From contig VBKA01000020.1 in assembly GCA_005879815.1 (NCBI GenBank), positions 1-64,000 on the forward strand: DNA of 64,000 bases, written 5' to 3'. The notes under the pieces were generated by a model that saw only the letters and a list, made by a program, of their open reading frames with translations, did not search any database and had not been told where the DNA came from. Every line of letters starts with the position of its first letter. The stretch's first letter is position 1. Positions 8,347 through 15,975 of the stretch are shown here, in pieces. The DNA comes from Chloroflexota bacterium (lineage in GTDB: Bacteria > Chloroflexota > Limnocylindria > QHBO01). The translations under genes were made by a program, and so were the position numbers.

Positions 8347-8997
8347 CTAGAAGCCGAGGACCTCGTCGACGAAGACGACGGTGATGCGGCCCGGGGCGAT
8401 CTCGCGGTTGATGATGAGGACCTTGTTGACCGCGCTGTGGATGCCGTACGCCGCCTGGGCGCGAGCGTCCTCGAGGGGAAAGGCGTACTCGTCGATCCGG
8501 CGCAAGCCCTCTTCGAGGTCGGACACGATCTTCTGCGTTCCCACCACAAGAATCACTCGGGCGGCTCCGCTGACATACGGTCCCAGCTGACTGCCCCCCA
8601 TGGAGGCTGCCAGCAACGACCCGGTCTCGGTGACCGCGTGGACGCTGCCGAGCATCACCTCCGGCGCCGAACTCAGGTGACGGATCTCATCAGCCTGGGT
8701 CTTGCGGTCCATGCTGTAGATCCGCGGCCGGAGAGGCTCATATCGGCCGGATTTCTCGATCTCGTCGGTAATGCCCGACACGTCGAGCGATTGCGAGGCG
8801 CCATGATGCACCTGCGATCCGTCCGGGATGAGCCCGAGAACGATCCGCTTCGCTTCCGCCGCGTTCGCAGCTCGCAGGGCGTTGATTCCGTTCGCGTCGA
8901 GGGCCCTGGCGGCTCTTCTGACGCGTGCTTCGTCCGCCAGAGATCCAAAACGGCCTTCGACGTCCGGATCTACGTCGGGTATGAGTTCGGCAATCAC
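8347..8997 (-). CDS. LUD-domain protein (DUF162, LutC/YkgG-like)
   Basis: A 216-residue protein made of one LUD domain. Recognisable blocks are EEAR/GSLADEARVRRAARAL, the SGRYEPLRP-to-MDRKTQ segment, GSVHAVTETG, GSQL, and the C-terminal NKVLIINREIAPGRI. LUD proteins include LutC of the lactate-oxidising LutABC complex, but LutA and LutB are absent here and stand-alone LUD proteins of this type have no assigned reaction. I chose the GTG at 8997 because GAAGGGAAG stands just upstream; an ATG at 9069 would add 24 residues that run through both operator-like repeats. It is the first gene of the MarR-linked operon and lies 35 bp before the exporter. Confidence 0.8.
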   Translation of the reverse strand: MIAELIPDVDPDVEGRFGSLADEARVRRAARALDANGINALRAANAAEAKRIVLGLIPDGSQVHHGASQSLDVSGITDEIEKSGRYEPLRPRIYSMDRKTQADEIRHLSSAPEVMLGSVHAVTETGSLLAASMGGSQLGPYVSGAARVILVVGTQKIVSDLEEGLRRIDEYAFPLEDARAQAAYGIHSAVNKVLIINREIAPGRITVVFVDEVLGF

Positions 8998-9026
8998 GAT
9001 CTTCCCTTCCGCCCCCGCGGGCTGAT

Positions 9027-9046
9027 ATACTTGCAATCGCAAGTAT
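9027..9046. promoter_or_regulatory. MarR-type operator 1 (8-bp perfect inverted repeat)
   Basis: ATACTTGC and GCAAGTAT are perfect complements separated by AATC. The repeat lies upstream of the LUD-exporter operon, where its minus-strand promoter should be, and upstream of the divergent marR-like gene. MarR dimers bind palindromes of this size. Confidence 0.7.
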
Positions 9047-9061
9047 CCTACGGCTATCTGG

Positions 9062-9073
9062 TTGCACATGCAA
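9062..9073. promoter_or_regulatory. MarR-type operator 2 (TTGC-N4-GCAA, with downstream half-site match to operator 1)
   Basis: TTGCACATGCAA has the same 4-bp spacing as operator 1, and its right side continues as GCAAGTA, identical to operator 1. The two centres are 31 bp apart, about three helical turns, so both sites face the same side of the DNA. It covers the likely start codon (ATG 9068) of the MarR gene, which suggests autorepression. Confidence 0.6.
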
Positions 9074-9568
9074 GTACTTTCCGAAACCGAACTGGCTGGG
9101 CTTGTGGATCGCCTGGTTGCCAGCGAATTGCCCGGCGGGCGTGGGATTGGGGCCTGGAGCTCACTCCTGCGAGCTCACGCCACGCTCATGCGCCAGCTCG
9201 AGACGGATCTCGAGCAACAGACCGGCCTTGCATTGCCCGACTTCGACGTCTTGGCTCAGCTGGCGATCGCCGGCGGCGAGCTGCGGATGACGGAGCTCGC
9301 GAACCGCGCGCTCATCTCGCGGTCGGGCATGACCCGTCGGGTCGCCCGGCTGGTCGATGAAGGCCTCGTTGGCCGAGCCGACGCCACGGCCGACGGACGG
9401 GGCGTCCTCGTTGCGCTCACCGATGCCGGCGTCGCCCGGCTGACCGAGACGGTGCCAGCCCACGCACGTGGGATCGCCAAATATTTCGTGTCCCGGCTCG
9501 AGGATGAGGAGCTCGCGGTACTCGAGAGCGCCCTGGACAAGGTGACAGTCGACTGCACCTTTGGCTGA
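9068..9568 (+). CDS. MarR-family transcriptional regulator
   Basis: A 166-residue winged-helix regulator. The DNA-binding region runs from LPDFDVLAQLA through GGELRMTELANRALISRSGMTRRVARLVDEGLV (recognition helix) to the wing GRGVLVALTDAGVARL. Helices at each end would form the dimer. ATG 9068 is chosen; a TTG six bases upstream is less likely. No Shine-Dalgarno is visible, and TATCTG lies 7 nt upstream of the ATG, so the transcript may be leaderless. It diverges from the LUD-exporter-Gal80 operon and most likely represses it and itself through the two repeats at 9027-9046 and 9062-9073, releasing on binding a phenolic or other small ligand. Confidence 0.88.
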   Translation: MQVLSETELAGLVDRLVASELPGGRGIGAWSSLLRAHATLMRQLETDLEQQTGLALPDFDVLAQLAIAGGELRMTELANRALISRSGMTRRVARLVDEGLVGRADATADGRGVLVALTDAGVARLTETVPAHARGIAKYFVSRLEDEELAVLESALDKVTVDCTFG

Positions 9569-9694
9569 GAGCGCTGGCGCGCGGACTCTATTCTTCCCGA
9601 GCCGCTCTTCCGGAGCCGCAGTTCAGCCTGGTGAGGCGGCGTCGGTTCGGGGCATGGAGGACTCTGGCATGACAAAGCGCGCTCGCTCGTCCGA

Positions 9695-11569
9695 ATGACA
9701 CCCTCCGGCGGATCCGCAGCCGACGGCGCGGAATACGACGTCCGCGAGCACTACACGAAGTACGAGTACCGCGTCCCGATGCGCGACGGCGTGCGGCTCT
9801 TCACCTCAGTGCTCGTGCCCAAGGACACCTCGACGACCTACCCGATCCTGCTCACGCGGACGCCATTCGGCGTCAGCCCCTACGGCGTCGACGAGCAGGG
9901 CGCCTTGAGCCTCCAGTCCGAGGCGCTGCTGCGGGCCGGCTACGTCTTCGTGCGGCAGGACGTCCGCGGCCGGCTGATGTCGGAGGGCACGTTCACGCAT
10001 GTGACCCCGCATCGGCCGGAGAAGCGAACGCCAACCGACGTCGATGAGCAATCCGACACCTGGGACACGGTCGAGTGGCTCCTGCGACATGTGCCCAACC
10101 ACAACGGCCGCGTTGGCCTCTTCGGCATCTCGTACGGGGGGTTCTTCACGGCGGCGGGAATCATCGACACCCATCCGGCCATTCGGGCGGCTTCGCCGCA
10201 GGCGCCTGTCGCCGACCTGTTCCTGGATGACGACTGGTATCACGGCGGCGCGTTCATGCTCGCGCATGCCTTCAATTCGGTATCGGTCTACCAACCGCAG
10301 GCGGAACCCACGCCGCCTGCCAAGGTCACCGTCCCCTTCGATTACGGCACCCAGGACGGCTACGAGTTCTTCCTCCGCGCCGGCCCGATAGCCAACCTGG
10401 CGGCCAAGCTCGGAACCGAAAATCCCACCTGGGAGGAGCTCCTCGCCCACCCGACGTACGACGAGTTCTGGCAGTCGCGCGCGATCTGGCGGCACCTGAA
10501 GGACATCCATTGCTCGGTCCTTACCGTCGGCGGCTGGTTCGATGCGGAGGACCTGATGGGACCGTTCCGCGTCTACCGTGCGATCAAGAGCGAGAACGCC
10601 GATCTCGCCAACAGCATCGTCGTGGGACCGTGGGTGCACGGCGGCTGGGCGTACAGCGACGGCCGGCACCTGGGGAGCGTCGATTTCGCGTCGGACACTG
10701 CGGCCTTCTACCGCGAGCAGATCTTGCTGCCGTTCTTCGAATTCCATCTCAAGGACGGGAGTGACCCGAAGCTGCCTGAGGCATACGTCTTCGAAACCGG
10801 CACGAACACCTGGCGGCAATATTCAGTGTGGCCGCCCCCCGAGGCGAAGCCGCGGATCCTCTATTTCCGAGAAGCTGGCGGGCTCTCGTTCGAGCCGCCG
10901 GACGACGCAGACGCGAGCGATTCCTACGTGAGCGATCCGGCGAAACCGGTGCCATGGGTTGGCTACACGGCACAGACCATGCCCGAGGAATACATGGTCT
11001 CCGACCAGCGGTTCGCCGCGACGCGGCCGGACGTGATCGTCTATGTGACCGAGCCGCTCGAGGAGGACCTCACGCTGGCCGGGCCGGTGTCGTCCAAGCT
11101 CTTCGTGGCGACAACCGGAACCGATTCCGACTGGATCGTGAAGCTGATCGACGTCTACCCACCAACCCGCAGCACGCCTGCGGCCAAGGGACGAGCCGAG
11201 GGCGATCGGGACGTGGGCCCGCCGACTGTGACGCTCGCTGGGTATCAGCAGCTCGTGCGCGGCGAACCATTCCGCGGCAAGTTCCGGCGGGGCTTCGAGC
11301 AGCCCGAGCCGTTCGTCCCGGGGGCCGCTGAGAACGTCACCTTCACGATGCCGGACGTCAACCACGTGTTTCGTCGCGGCCATCGGGTCATGGTGCAGGT
11401 GCAGAGCACCTGGTTCCCGCTGGTGGATCGAAATCCCCAAACCTTCGTGAACATCCCAACCGCGACGCCCGAGGATTATCGGGCTGCGACGCAGCGCATC
11501 ATGCGGTGCCGGACGCAACCTTCGGGGGTTGAAGTTTCGGTGCTGCCTGCGCTGCGGGAGGAAACCTGA
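9695..11569 (+). CDS. CocE/NonD-family hydrolase (X-Pro dipeptidyl-peptidase S15-like)
   Basis: A 624-residue enzyme. The N-terminal alpha/beta-hydrolase domain opens with the family's V-P-M-R-D-G-V-R-L-F strand and has the nucleophile motif GISYGGF with Ser146. The acid is probably in GGWFDAED and the histidine in VGPWVHGGW, the usual triad order. The C-terminal 200 residues form the jelly-roll domain (VYVTEPLEEDLTLAGPV, and DVNHVFRRGHRVMVQV) found in cocaine esterase and alpha-amino-acid ester hydrolases. No signal peptide is seen, so it is probably cytoplasmic. Substrates in the family range from esters to glutaryl-7-ACA and proline peptides; nothing here narrows that down. It stands alone between the MarR gene and a broken cupin. 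Confidence 0.9.
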   Translation: MTPSGGSAADGAEYDVREHYTKYEYRVPMRDGVRLFTSVLVPKDTSTTYPILLTRTPFGVSPYGVDEQGALSLQSEALLRAGYVFVRQDVRGRLMSEGTFTHVTPHRPEKRTPTDVDEQSDTWDTVEWLLRHVPNHNGRVGLFGISYGGFFTAAGIIDTHPAIRAASPQAPVADLFLDDDWYHGGAFMLAHAFNSVSVYQPQAEPTPPAKVTVPFDYGTQDGYEFFLRAGPIANLAAKLGTENPTWEELLAHPTYDEFWQSRAIWRHLKDIHCSVLTVGGWFDAEDLMGPFRVYRAIKSENADLANSIVVGPWVHGGWAYSDGRHLGSVDFASDTAAFYREQILLPFFEFHLKDGSDPKLPEAYVFETGTNTWRQYSVWPPPEAKPRILYFREAGGLSFEPPDDADASDSYVSDPAKPVPWVGYTAQTMPEEYMVSDQRFAATRPDVIVYVTEPLEEDLTLAGPVSSKLFVATTGTDSDWIVKLIDVYPPTRSTPAAKGRAEGDRDVGPPTVTLAGYQQLVRGEPFRGKFRRGFEQPEPFVPGAAENVTFTMPDVNHVFRRGHRVMVQVQSTWFPLVDRNPQTFVNIPTATPEDYRAATQRIMRCRTQPSGVEVSVLPALREET

Positions 11570-11604
11570 CCGACGAGGCGACCGATACCGATCCTCCGGG
11601 TCAG

Positions 11605-12088
11605 TCATGCTTCCAGGTCGCTCGCCGGCCGGGTGGTGCAACCCCAGTCGGGCTGTAGGACAAGCCGATCGAAGTCCTCGGTTCTCTGCAACCCCGGGAT
11701 GTGCCGGCCGTCCGGAAGAGCCGCTCGAGACCGGCGGGGCGCAACGATCTCAATGATGCGAGTTGGAGCGCTGGTCGGGTTCCAGAACTCGTGCTTGAGC
11801 CCGCGAGGCTTGAACAGATACTCACCGACCTCGACGTTCAGCTCCTCGCCGTCGATCTCCGCGCTCAGGGTCCCTCGAGGACATATGTGATCTCGTCCTC
11901 GTTCGTGTGCGTATGGGGCACCACGCGTGTGGGTATGGGGCACCGCGAACCCACAGGTTGGATGGGGTGCTCGAGGATGGAGACCGCCTCGCCGGCCCGG
12001 TTACCCTCGATCTTGAACTGGACCCCACCCCGCCCATGGGCAGCAGAACTTTATCGCCGTCTACCTGACCGATCACGAAGCGCGACAT
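11605..12088 (-). pseudogene. Cupin-domain protein broken by several frameshifts
   Basis: Reading from ATG 12088, a coherent small cupin can only be followed by changing frame repeatedly. The blocks are MSRFVIGQVDGDKVLLPMGG, then VQFKIEGNRAGEAVSILEHP to VVPHTHTNEDEITYVLEG, then TLSAEIDGEELNVEVGEYLF with KPRGLKHEFWNP, then AGLERLF, then IPGLQRTEDFDRL. The cupin motif 1 (G-x5-HxH-x3,4-E) is recognisable as PHTHTNEDE. Shifts fall near 12024 (a G-run), near 11877 (GGG/CCC), near 11738 (a C-run) and near 11716. Each is a single-base change beside a short homopolymer, so assembly errors are as plausible as decay. If intact it would be a sugar- or quercetinase-like cupin of about 160 residues. Confidence 0.7.
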
Positions 12089-12132
12089 GTCACCGTCAGG
12101 GTGTCGGCTGCTTCACACCCCTGCGGATGGGC

Positions 12133-12414
12133 TCAGTGGTGCAGCGAGATTTGGTAGCAGGCCACGTCGTACTGCGAGACGGCCGTGTCGCTGCTCGCGT
12201 TCAGTGAGGGATCACCGTTGCCCGCGTAATGCAGGTCCGCATTCGCGAAGCCACCGCTGCTGAAGCCGTTGGGCTGCAGCGTGGAGTCTTCGCATGACGC
12301 GTTGGGCTGGCCGCTGCCACTGGGGTTGCCGGCCACAGCCGCGCCGGCCATGCCCACCATCAGGCCCATGGCCAGGCACACAGCGAACAGTAGAGAACGT
12401 AATCGGGGATTCAT
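12133..12414 (-). CDS. Small secreted protein of unknown function
   Basis: A 93-residue protein from ATG 12414 behind a strong GGAGGAA ribosome site. Residues 1-28 form a signal peptide (MNPRLRSLLF then a hydrophobic core ending AGAAVAG). The mature part is about 65 residues, rich in Gly, Asn, Ser and Asp, with two cysteines (NASCED and YDVACYQ) that could form one disulphide. The C-terminal block AVSQYDVACYQ looks conserved in small exported proteins of soil Chloroflexota-like genomes as I recall them, but no function is known. It is transcribed alone, toward the broken cupin. Confidence 0.75.
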   Translation of the reverse strand: MNPRLRSLLFAVCLAMGLMVGMAGAAVAGNPSGSGQPNASCEDSTLQPNGFSSGGFANADLHYAGNGDPSLNASSDTAVSQYDVACYQISLHH

Positions 12415-12663
12415 CGAGCCCGTTCCTCCAACATGGCTTTGGATGCTCGGGCAGTCAAGGATTGCTACGACCCCGGTTACAGCCATGGAGCTCGGGGGGC
12501 CTTGCCGGACAGATGCGGCCAGCAACGGTGGGCGAGTCACGACGAGTCGCCCGACCCCCTCGCCCCCGTCTCGATGGAATGAATGACTCCAAAATGCCCA
12601 TCGGCACCCGGATTGCGAGTGTGAACCGCTGACGATTCGAGTCGCAGTTTGCAGGGAGTGGGT

Positions 12664-12840
12664 ATGAGATCCGGCTTTTCGTCGATCGTTGGCCTCGTTT
12701 GGATCGTCGTTGGCCTGATCGTGGCGTCAGGTCATGGGTACTTCGCGCACCTCGCCGCGGTGATGCCGATTCTGTCGGCGATCCTCGCGGTGCTGCTGTG
12801 GCCCCTCATCCTCCTGGGCGTCAACCTTCACATCCGTTAA
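12664..12840 (+). CDS. Small two-helix membrane protein
   Basis: A 58-residue protein from ATG 12664, preceded by GGGAG. It is almost entirely hydrophobic: helix 1 (about residues 8-24, IVGLVWIVVGLIVASG) and helix 2 (about 32-54, ending LLWPLILLGVNLHIR), joined by a short His/Tyr-containing loop. No motif is recognised. Small proteins of this type are common and often accompany stress responses, but there is no partner gene here. The following 230 bp before the cyclic-nucleotide-binding gene hold no other convincing gene. Confidence 0.6.
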   Translation: MRSGFSSIVGLVWIVVGLIVASGHGYFAHLAAVMPILSAILAVLLWPLILLGVNLHIR

Positions 12841-13070
12841 GTCCGCCGGGTCGCGATAGACTGTCCGCGCCCGTGGCGCGGGTAATCCTGCATTTGGCGC
12901 GCCGGCCGCTTCCCTCGGAGCATTTGAAAGGGCTCCGCGGCTGGCGCCGCTTGACGGATGGAGTACGGAGCATGCCGGCTAGGCGGAGGCGCGGTGTCTC
13001 GGCGCATCATGCTGCGGACGTGAATCGGACCCGAGCGCCCCTCGGCTTATGACGGAGGAGGTCCGGCACC

Positions 13071-13487
13071 TTGGACTACAAGCTTGGTCTGCTGGAGCGC
13101 GTGCCACTCTTCGGCGGCCTGCCGCAGGAGGAGCTAGAGCAAATCGCCCGAATCGTCGACGAAAAGGACGTGCCCGCGGGCACCGTGCTTACGCACGAGG
13201 GTCGTCATGAAGGCTACTTCTACATCATCGTTTCTGGGAGCGTTGCTATTGAACGGGGCGGGGCGACTATCAACACGATCGGCGACGGGGATTTCCTCGG
13301 GGAGATTGCCCTCCTCGACGGCGGTCCGCGAACCGCCACGGCGACCACTCAGTCTGCATCCCGTCTGCTCGCGGTGACGCACCAGCGATTCCATCAGCTC
13401 CTCGATACGTCGCCAAGAATCCGTCGCGCGGTGCTGGAGGAGGTCGCTCAGCGTCTTCGCCGCCTCGATTCGGAGGCGGTCACCTGA
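13071..13487 (+). CDS. Single cyclic-nucleotide-binding-domain protein (CRP-like sensor without HTH)
   Basis: A 138-residue protein consisting of one cNMP-binding domain: LLERVPLFGGLPQEELEQIA at the start, the G-x-V/S-x-I-x-R core (YIIVSGSVAIERGG), and the phosphate-binding cassette FLGEIALLDGGPRTATATT with the expected Glu and Arg. The C-terminal helix is short and no DNA-binding domain follows, so this is not a CRP-type activator. It may be a stand-alone cAMP sensor or a regulatory subunit. The start is TTG at 13071, 9 nt after GGAGGAGG (13054-13061), which clearly decides it. The cyclase-domain protein at 48791-51274 shows that cyclic-nucleotide signalling is plausible in this organism. 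Confidence 0.85.
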   Translation: MDYKLGLLERVPLFGGLPQEELEQIARIVDEKDVPAGTVLTHEGRHEGYFYIIVSGSVAIERGGATINTIGDGDFLGEIALLDGGPRTATATTQSASRLLAVTHQRFHQLLDTSPRIRRAVLEEVAQRLRRLDSEAVT

Positions 13488-13655
13488 GACGTCTTGTTAA
13501 CACGGACATCTGCAACGATAACCGTCGCCGTGTGGACATAGTGGCTGTCGGTGGGGCCGCCGACGGCAAACTCACGCGCGAGGTCTTCGTGGCCCGACCT
13601 GGTGATGGCAGCTGCCAGCGGTGCGAGTAACCGATCGGGCTCGACGGCATCCCTT

Positions 13656-14582
13656 TCAGAGCTCGTCGTACCGCACAGCTCTCAGCCGCTGCAGGTCGTA
13701 CCTCCATTGATGACGGACTCCGCGCGACTCCATGAGCCGGCCGACGCGCCTTTCGAGCATTTGCTGAAAGGGCGGATCCGGCGCGTATAGAAGGCGTAGG
13801 ACGGCGGTCTGGAAGAATCCGCTCTGCCAACCCTGCGCGTCGAGCTCGGCGAGGCGAGCCGACCATTGGTCGGGGTAAGGGGCCACTCTGCCCTCGAGCC
13901 CGAAGAGTGCGCGGACGAGATGGAGACCCGATTCAGCGGCGTGCGCTCGAGCGCCAAGGTCGTCGCCCCTGCTCCACGACTTGAGCGAGTGAACAAATCC
14001 GTTCAAATAGCTGTCGTACTCCTCTCCGACGAGCTCGCGCGCGAGCTTGTTGGTGCGGGCAGCAATGGCCGCAACGAGAGGCACGATCTCGCCGGTCTTA
14101 TCCAGCAAGACGGACGAGGAGGCGAAAGTCGCGCTCGGGGTTGCACCATCGTGCGACAGCTGCCTCAGGGCCTCAACGTTCTCGTAGGTGATCTCTATCG
14201 CCGGGGAATCGCCAAGCAGTCTGTGCTCAACCAGCGTGACTCGATCGCTTCGGCGTCGGTAAGCATCGTCTTCCACAATCCAGAGGAGGTCGTAGTCCGA
14301 ATCGAGCCGGGCGTTGCCGACCGCCCTCGAACCGTTGAGCATTAAGCCAACGGACTCCGCATCGCGCAGGACCTCGCCTATCAGCTCAGCCAGAACAGGG
14401 TTCCCGGCGTCAGCGCCCGGGGAGGACGGAGAGGGTGTGAAGCGCGGCAATCCGTGCTGCGGAGGGATCTGATCGCTTGCCCGAGATCGCGGTTCTGACT
14501 CTGGGCCGATTATCTCGGGCGACCCGTAAGCGTCGGGACTGTTTACCGTGCGATCGAGAGACGGTGGTGGGCACTTCAGCAT
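13656..14582 (-). CDS. Nucleotidyltransferase-domain protein (Pol-beta superfamily)
   Basis: A 308-residue protein from ATG 14582; a GTG at 14591 would add three residues, and the first 60 residues are low-complexity, so the true start could be later. The block LMLNGSRAVGNARLDSDYDLLWIVED matches the nucleotidyltransferase motif G-S/G-x-A-x-G followed by S-D-x-D, with two acidic metal ligands (DSDYD). Downstream is an all-helical region ending with RRVGRLMESRG and HQWRYDLQRL. Related proteins include kanamycin nucleotidyltransferase-like and minimal nucleotidyltransferases. The third carboxylate is not obvious, perhaps the Glu in AIEITYE. The substrate is unknown. It is read convergently toward the cyclic-nucleotide-binding gene. 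Confidence 0.78.
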   Translation of the reverse strand: MLKCPPPSLDRTVNSPDAYGSPEIIGPESEPRSRASDQIPPQHGLPRFTPSPSSPGADAGNPVLAELIGEVLRDAESVGLMLNGSRAVGNARLDSDYDLLWIVEDDAYRRRSDRVTLVEHRLLGDSPAIEITYENVEALRQLSHDGATPSATFASSSVLLDKTGEIVPLVAAIAARTNKLARELVGEEYDSYLNGFVHSLKSWSRGDDLGARAHAAESGLHLVRALFGLEGRVAPYPDQWSARLAELDAQGWQSGFFQTAVLRLLYAPDPPFQQMLERRVGRLMESRGVRHQWRYDLQRLRAVRYDEL

Positions 14583-14715
14583 GCGGGGCACCTAACGGTT
14601 CGCCGAATCGTGCAAATCCAGCATGGCGCTTGGTGCCCCGCGACGCAAGCTAAAGGATGATGGGGCCTTCGCTACGGGCTCGCGAGGGATCAGGCGCTGC
14701 CATCAGATGCGTATC

Positions 14716-14721
14716 TATACT
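14716..14721 (+). promoter_or_regulatory. -10 box (TATACT) of the sugar-catabolism operon
   Basis: TATACT lies about 50 bp before the first gene (start 14772) and is followed by GTCTCGCC. The 12-base string TATRCTGTCTCG also ends both copies of the dispersed repeat at 45877 and 48563. No good -35 is seen 17 bp upstream. Confidence 0.4.
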
Positions 14722-14771
14722 GTCTCGCCGGATCGAGGGTGTGCGCCGGCATCAGCCGTCACGGAGAGTGC

Positions 14772-15953
14772 ATGAGCGAGGGCTCGGGCATCGGCGCCGC
14801 GGTGATCGGCACCGGGTTCATCGGCACCGTCCACGTTGAGCAGCTGCGCCGGATCGGCGTCCAGGTTCGCGGCGTGCTCGGGAGCACGCCGGAACGCGGC
14901 CAGGCGCGTGCCGCTGAGTTGGGTGTGCCCCGCGCCTACGCGTCCCTCGAGGCGCTCCTGGCCGACGATTCGGTGGACGTCGTCCACGTCACATCGCCGA
15001 ACCATCTCCACCTTCCGCACGCGCAGGCCGTGCTGGCCGCCGGTCGACACGTCGTTTGTGAGAAGCCGCTGGGCCTGACGGCCGCTGAATCAGGCGAGCT
15101 CGTGGCCCAGGCGGCGGCCACCGGCCTCATGAACGCGGTCAACTTCAACATCCGCTTCTACCCCCTGAACCAGCATGCCCGCGAGCTCGTGGCTTCGGAT
15201 GCGCTGGGCGCAGTTCGCTTCGTGACGGGCCACTACTTCCAGGACTGGCTGCTGCTCGACACGGACTGGAACTGGCGGCTCGAGCCCGAGAAGGGGGGCT
15301 CGCTGCGGGCGGTTGGCGACATCGGCTCGCACTGGCTGGACCTCATGACATTTGCCACGGGCCAGCGGATCACCGCGGTGATGGCCGACATGGCCACCTT
15401 CATCCCGGTCCGCCAGGAGCCTCGTGGGCCGATCGAGACATTCGCGACCGAGCGCTCCTCCGACACCCAGGCCCGGCCGATTGCGACGGAGGACGTCGCG
15501 TCGGTCCTCCTCCGGTTCGAGAATGGGGCCCGCGGCGCCCTGTGTGTGTCGCAGATCAGCGCCGGCCGCAAGAACTCGCTCCAGTGGGAGATCGATGGGT
15601 CCGCGGGCGCCGCCGCCTGGGACTCGGAGGCACCCGACCACCTGTGGCTCGGCCATCGCGATCGTCCGAACGAGATCCTGCAGCGTAATCCGGCCCTCAT
15701 GGGACCGGCTGGCCGGGCCGCCGCCGCGCTTCCCGCGGGTCACGTCGAGGGTTTCGCCGATACCTTCGCAGCGCTCTTTCGGGCGATCTATGCAGACGTC
15801 GCGGCCGGCCGGCCCGCCGAGCGGCCGGCCTATGCCACGTTCGCCGACGGACACGACGAGATGCTCGTCGGCGACGCGATTGCGCAGAGCGCCCGGGCCG
15901 GAGGCTGGGTGGAGGTCCAGAGCACGACCCCTGTGGCCGCAGCGATCGGATGA
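14772..15953 (+). CDS. Gfo/Idh/MocA-family dehydrogenase (sugar or cyclitol)
   Basis: A 393-residue NAD(P)-dependent dehydrogenase. The Rossmann motif is AAVIGTGFIGTVHVEQL, the catalytic E-K-P is intact (VVCEKPLGLTAAES), and GDIGSHWLDLM supplies the conserved Asp/His pair of the active site. An upstream in-frame ATG (14739) is less likely because GGAGAG stands right before ATG 14772. It opens an operon followed by a TIM-barrel isomerase, a DeoC aldolase and a ribose-type ABC transporter. This order suggests oxidation of an imported sugar or inositol-like compound, then isomerisation and aldol cleavage. Unlike the Gal80-like gene at 5650, this one has every residue needed for catalysis. Confidence 0.9.
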   Translation: MSEGSGIGAAVIGTGFIGTVHVEQLRRIGVQVRGVLGSTPERGQARAAELGVPRAYASLEALLADDSVDVVHVTSPNHLHLPHAQAVLAAGRHVVCEKPLGLTAAESGELVAQAAATGLMNAVNFNIRFYPLNQHARELVASDALGAVRFVTGHYFQDWLLLDTDWNWRLEPEKGGSLRAVGDIGSHWLDLMTFATGQRITAVMADMATFIPVRQEPRGPIETFATERSSDTQARPIATEDVASVLLRFENGARGALCVSQISAGRKNSLQWEIDGSAGAAAWDSEAPDHLWLGHRDRPNEILQRNPALMGPAGRAAAALPAGHVEGFADTFAALFRAIYADVAAGRPAERPAYATFADGHDEMLVGDAIAQSARAGGWVEVQSTTPVAAAIG

Positions 15954-15975
15954 GGCGACCTGAGGGACGTCCTCG

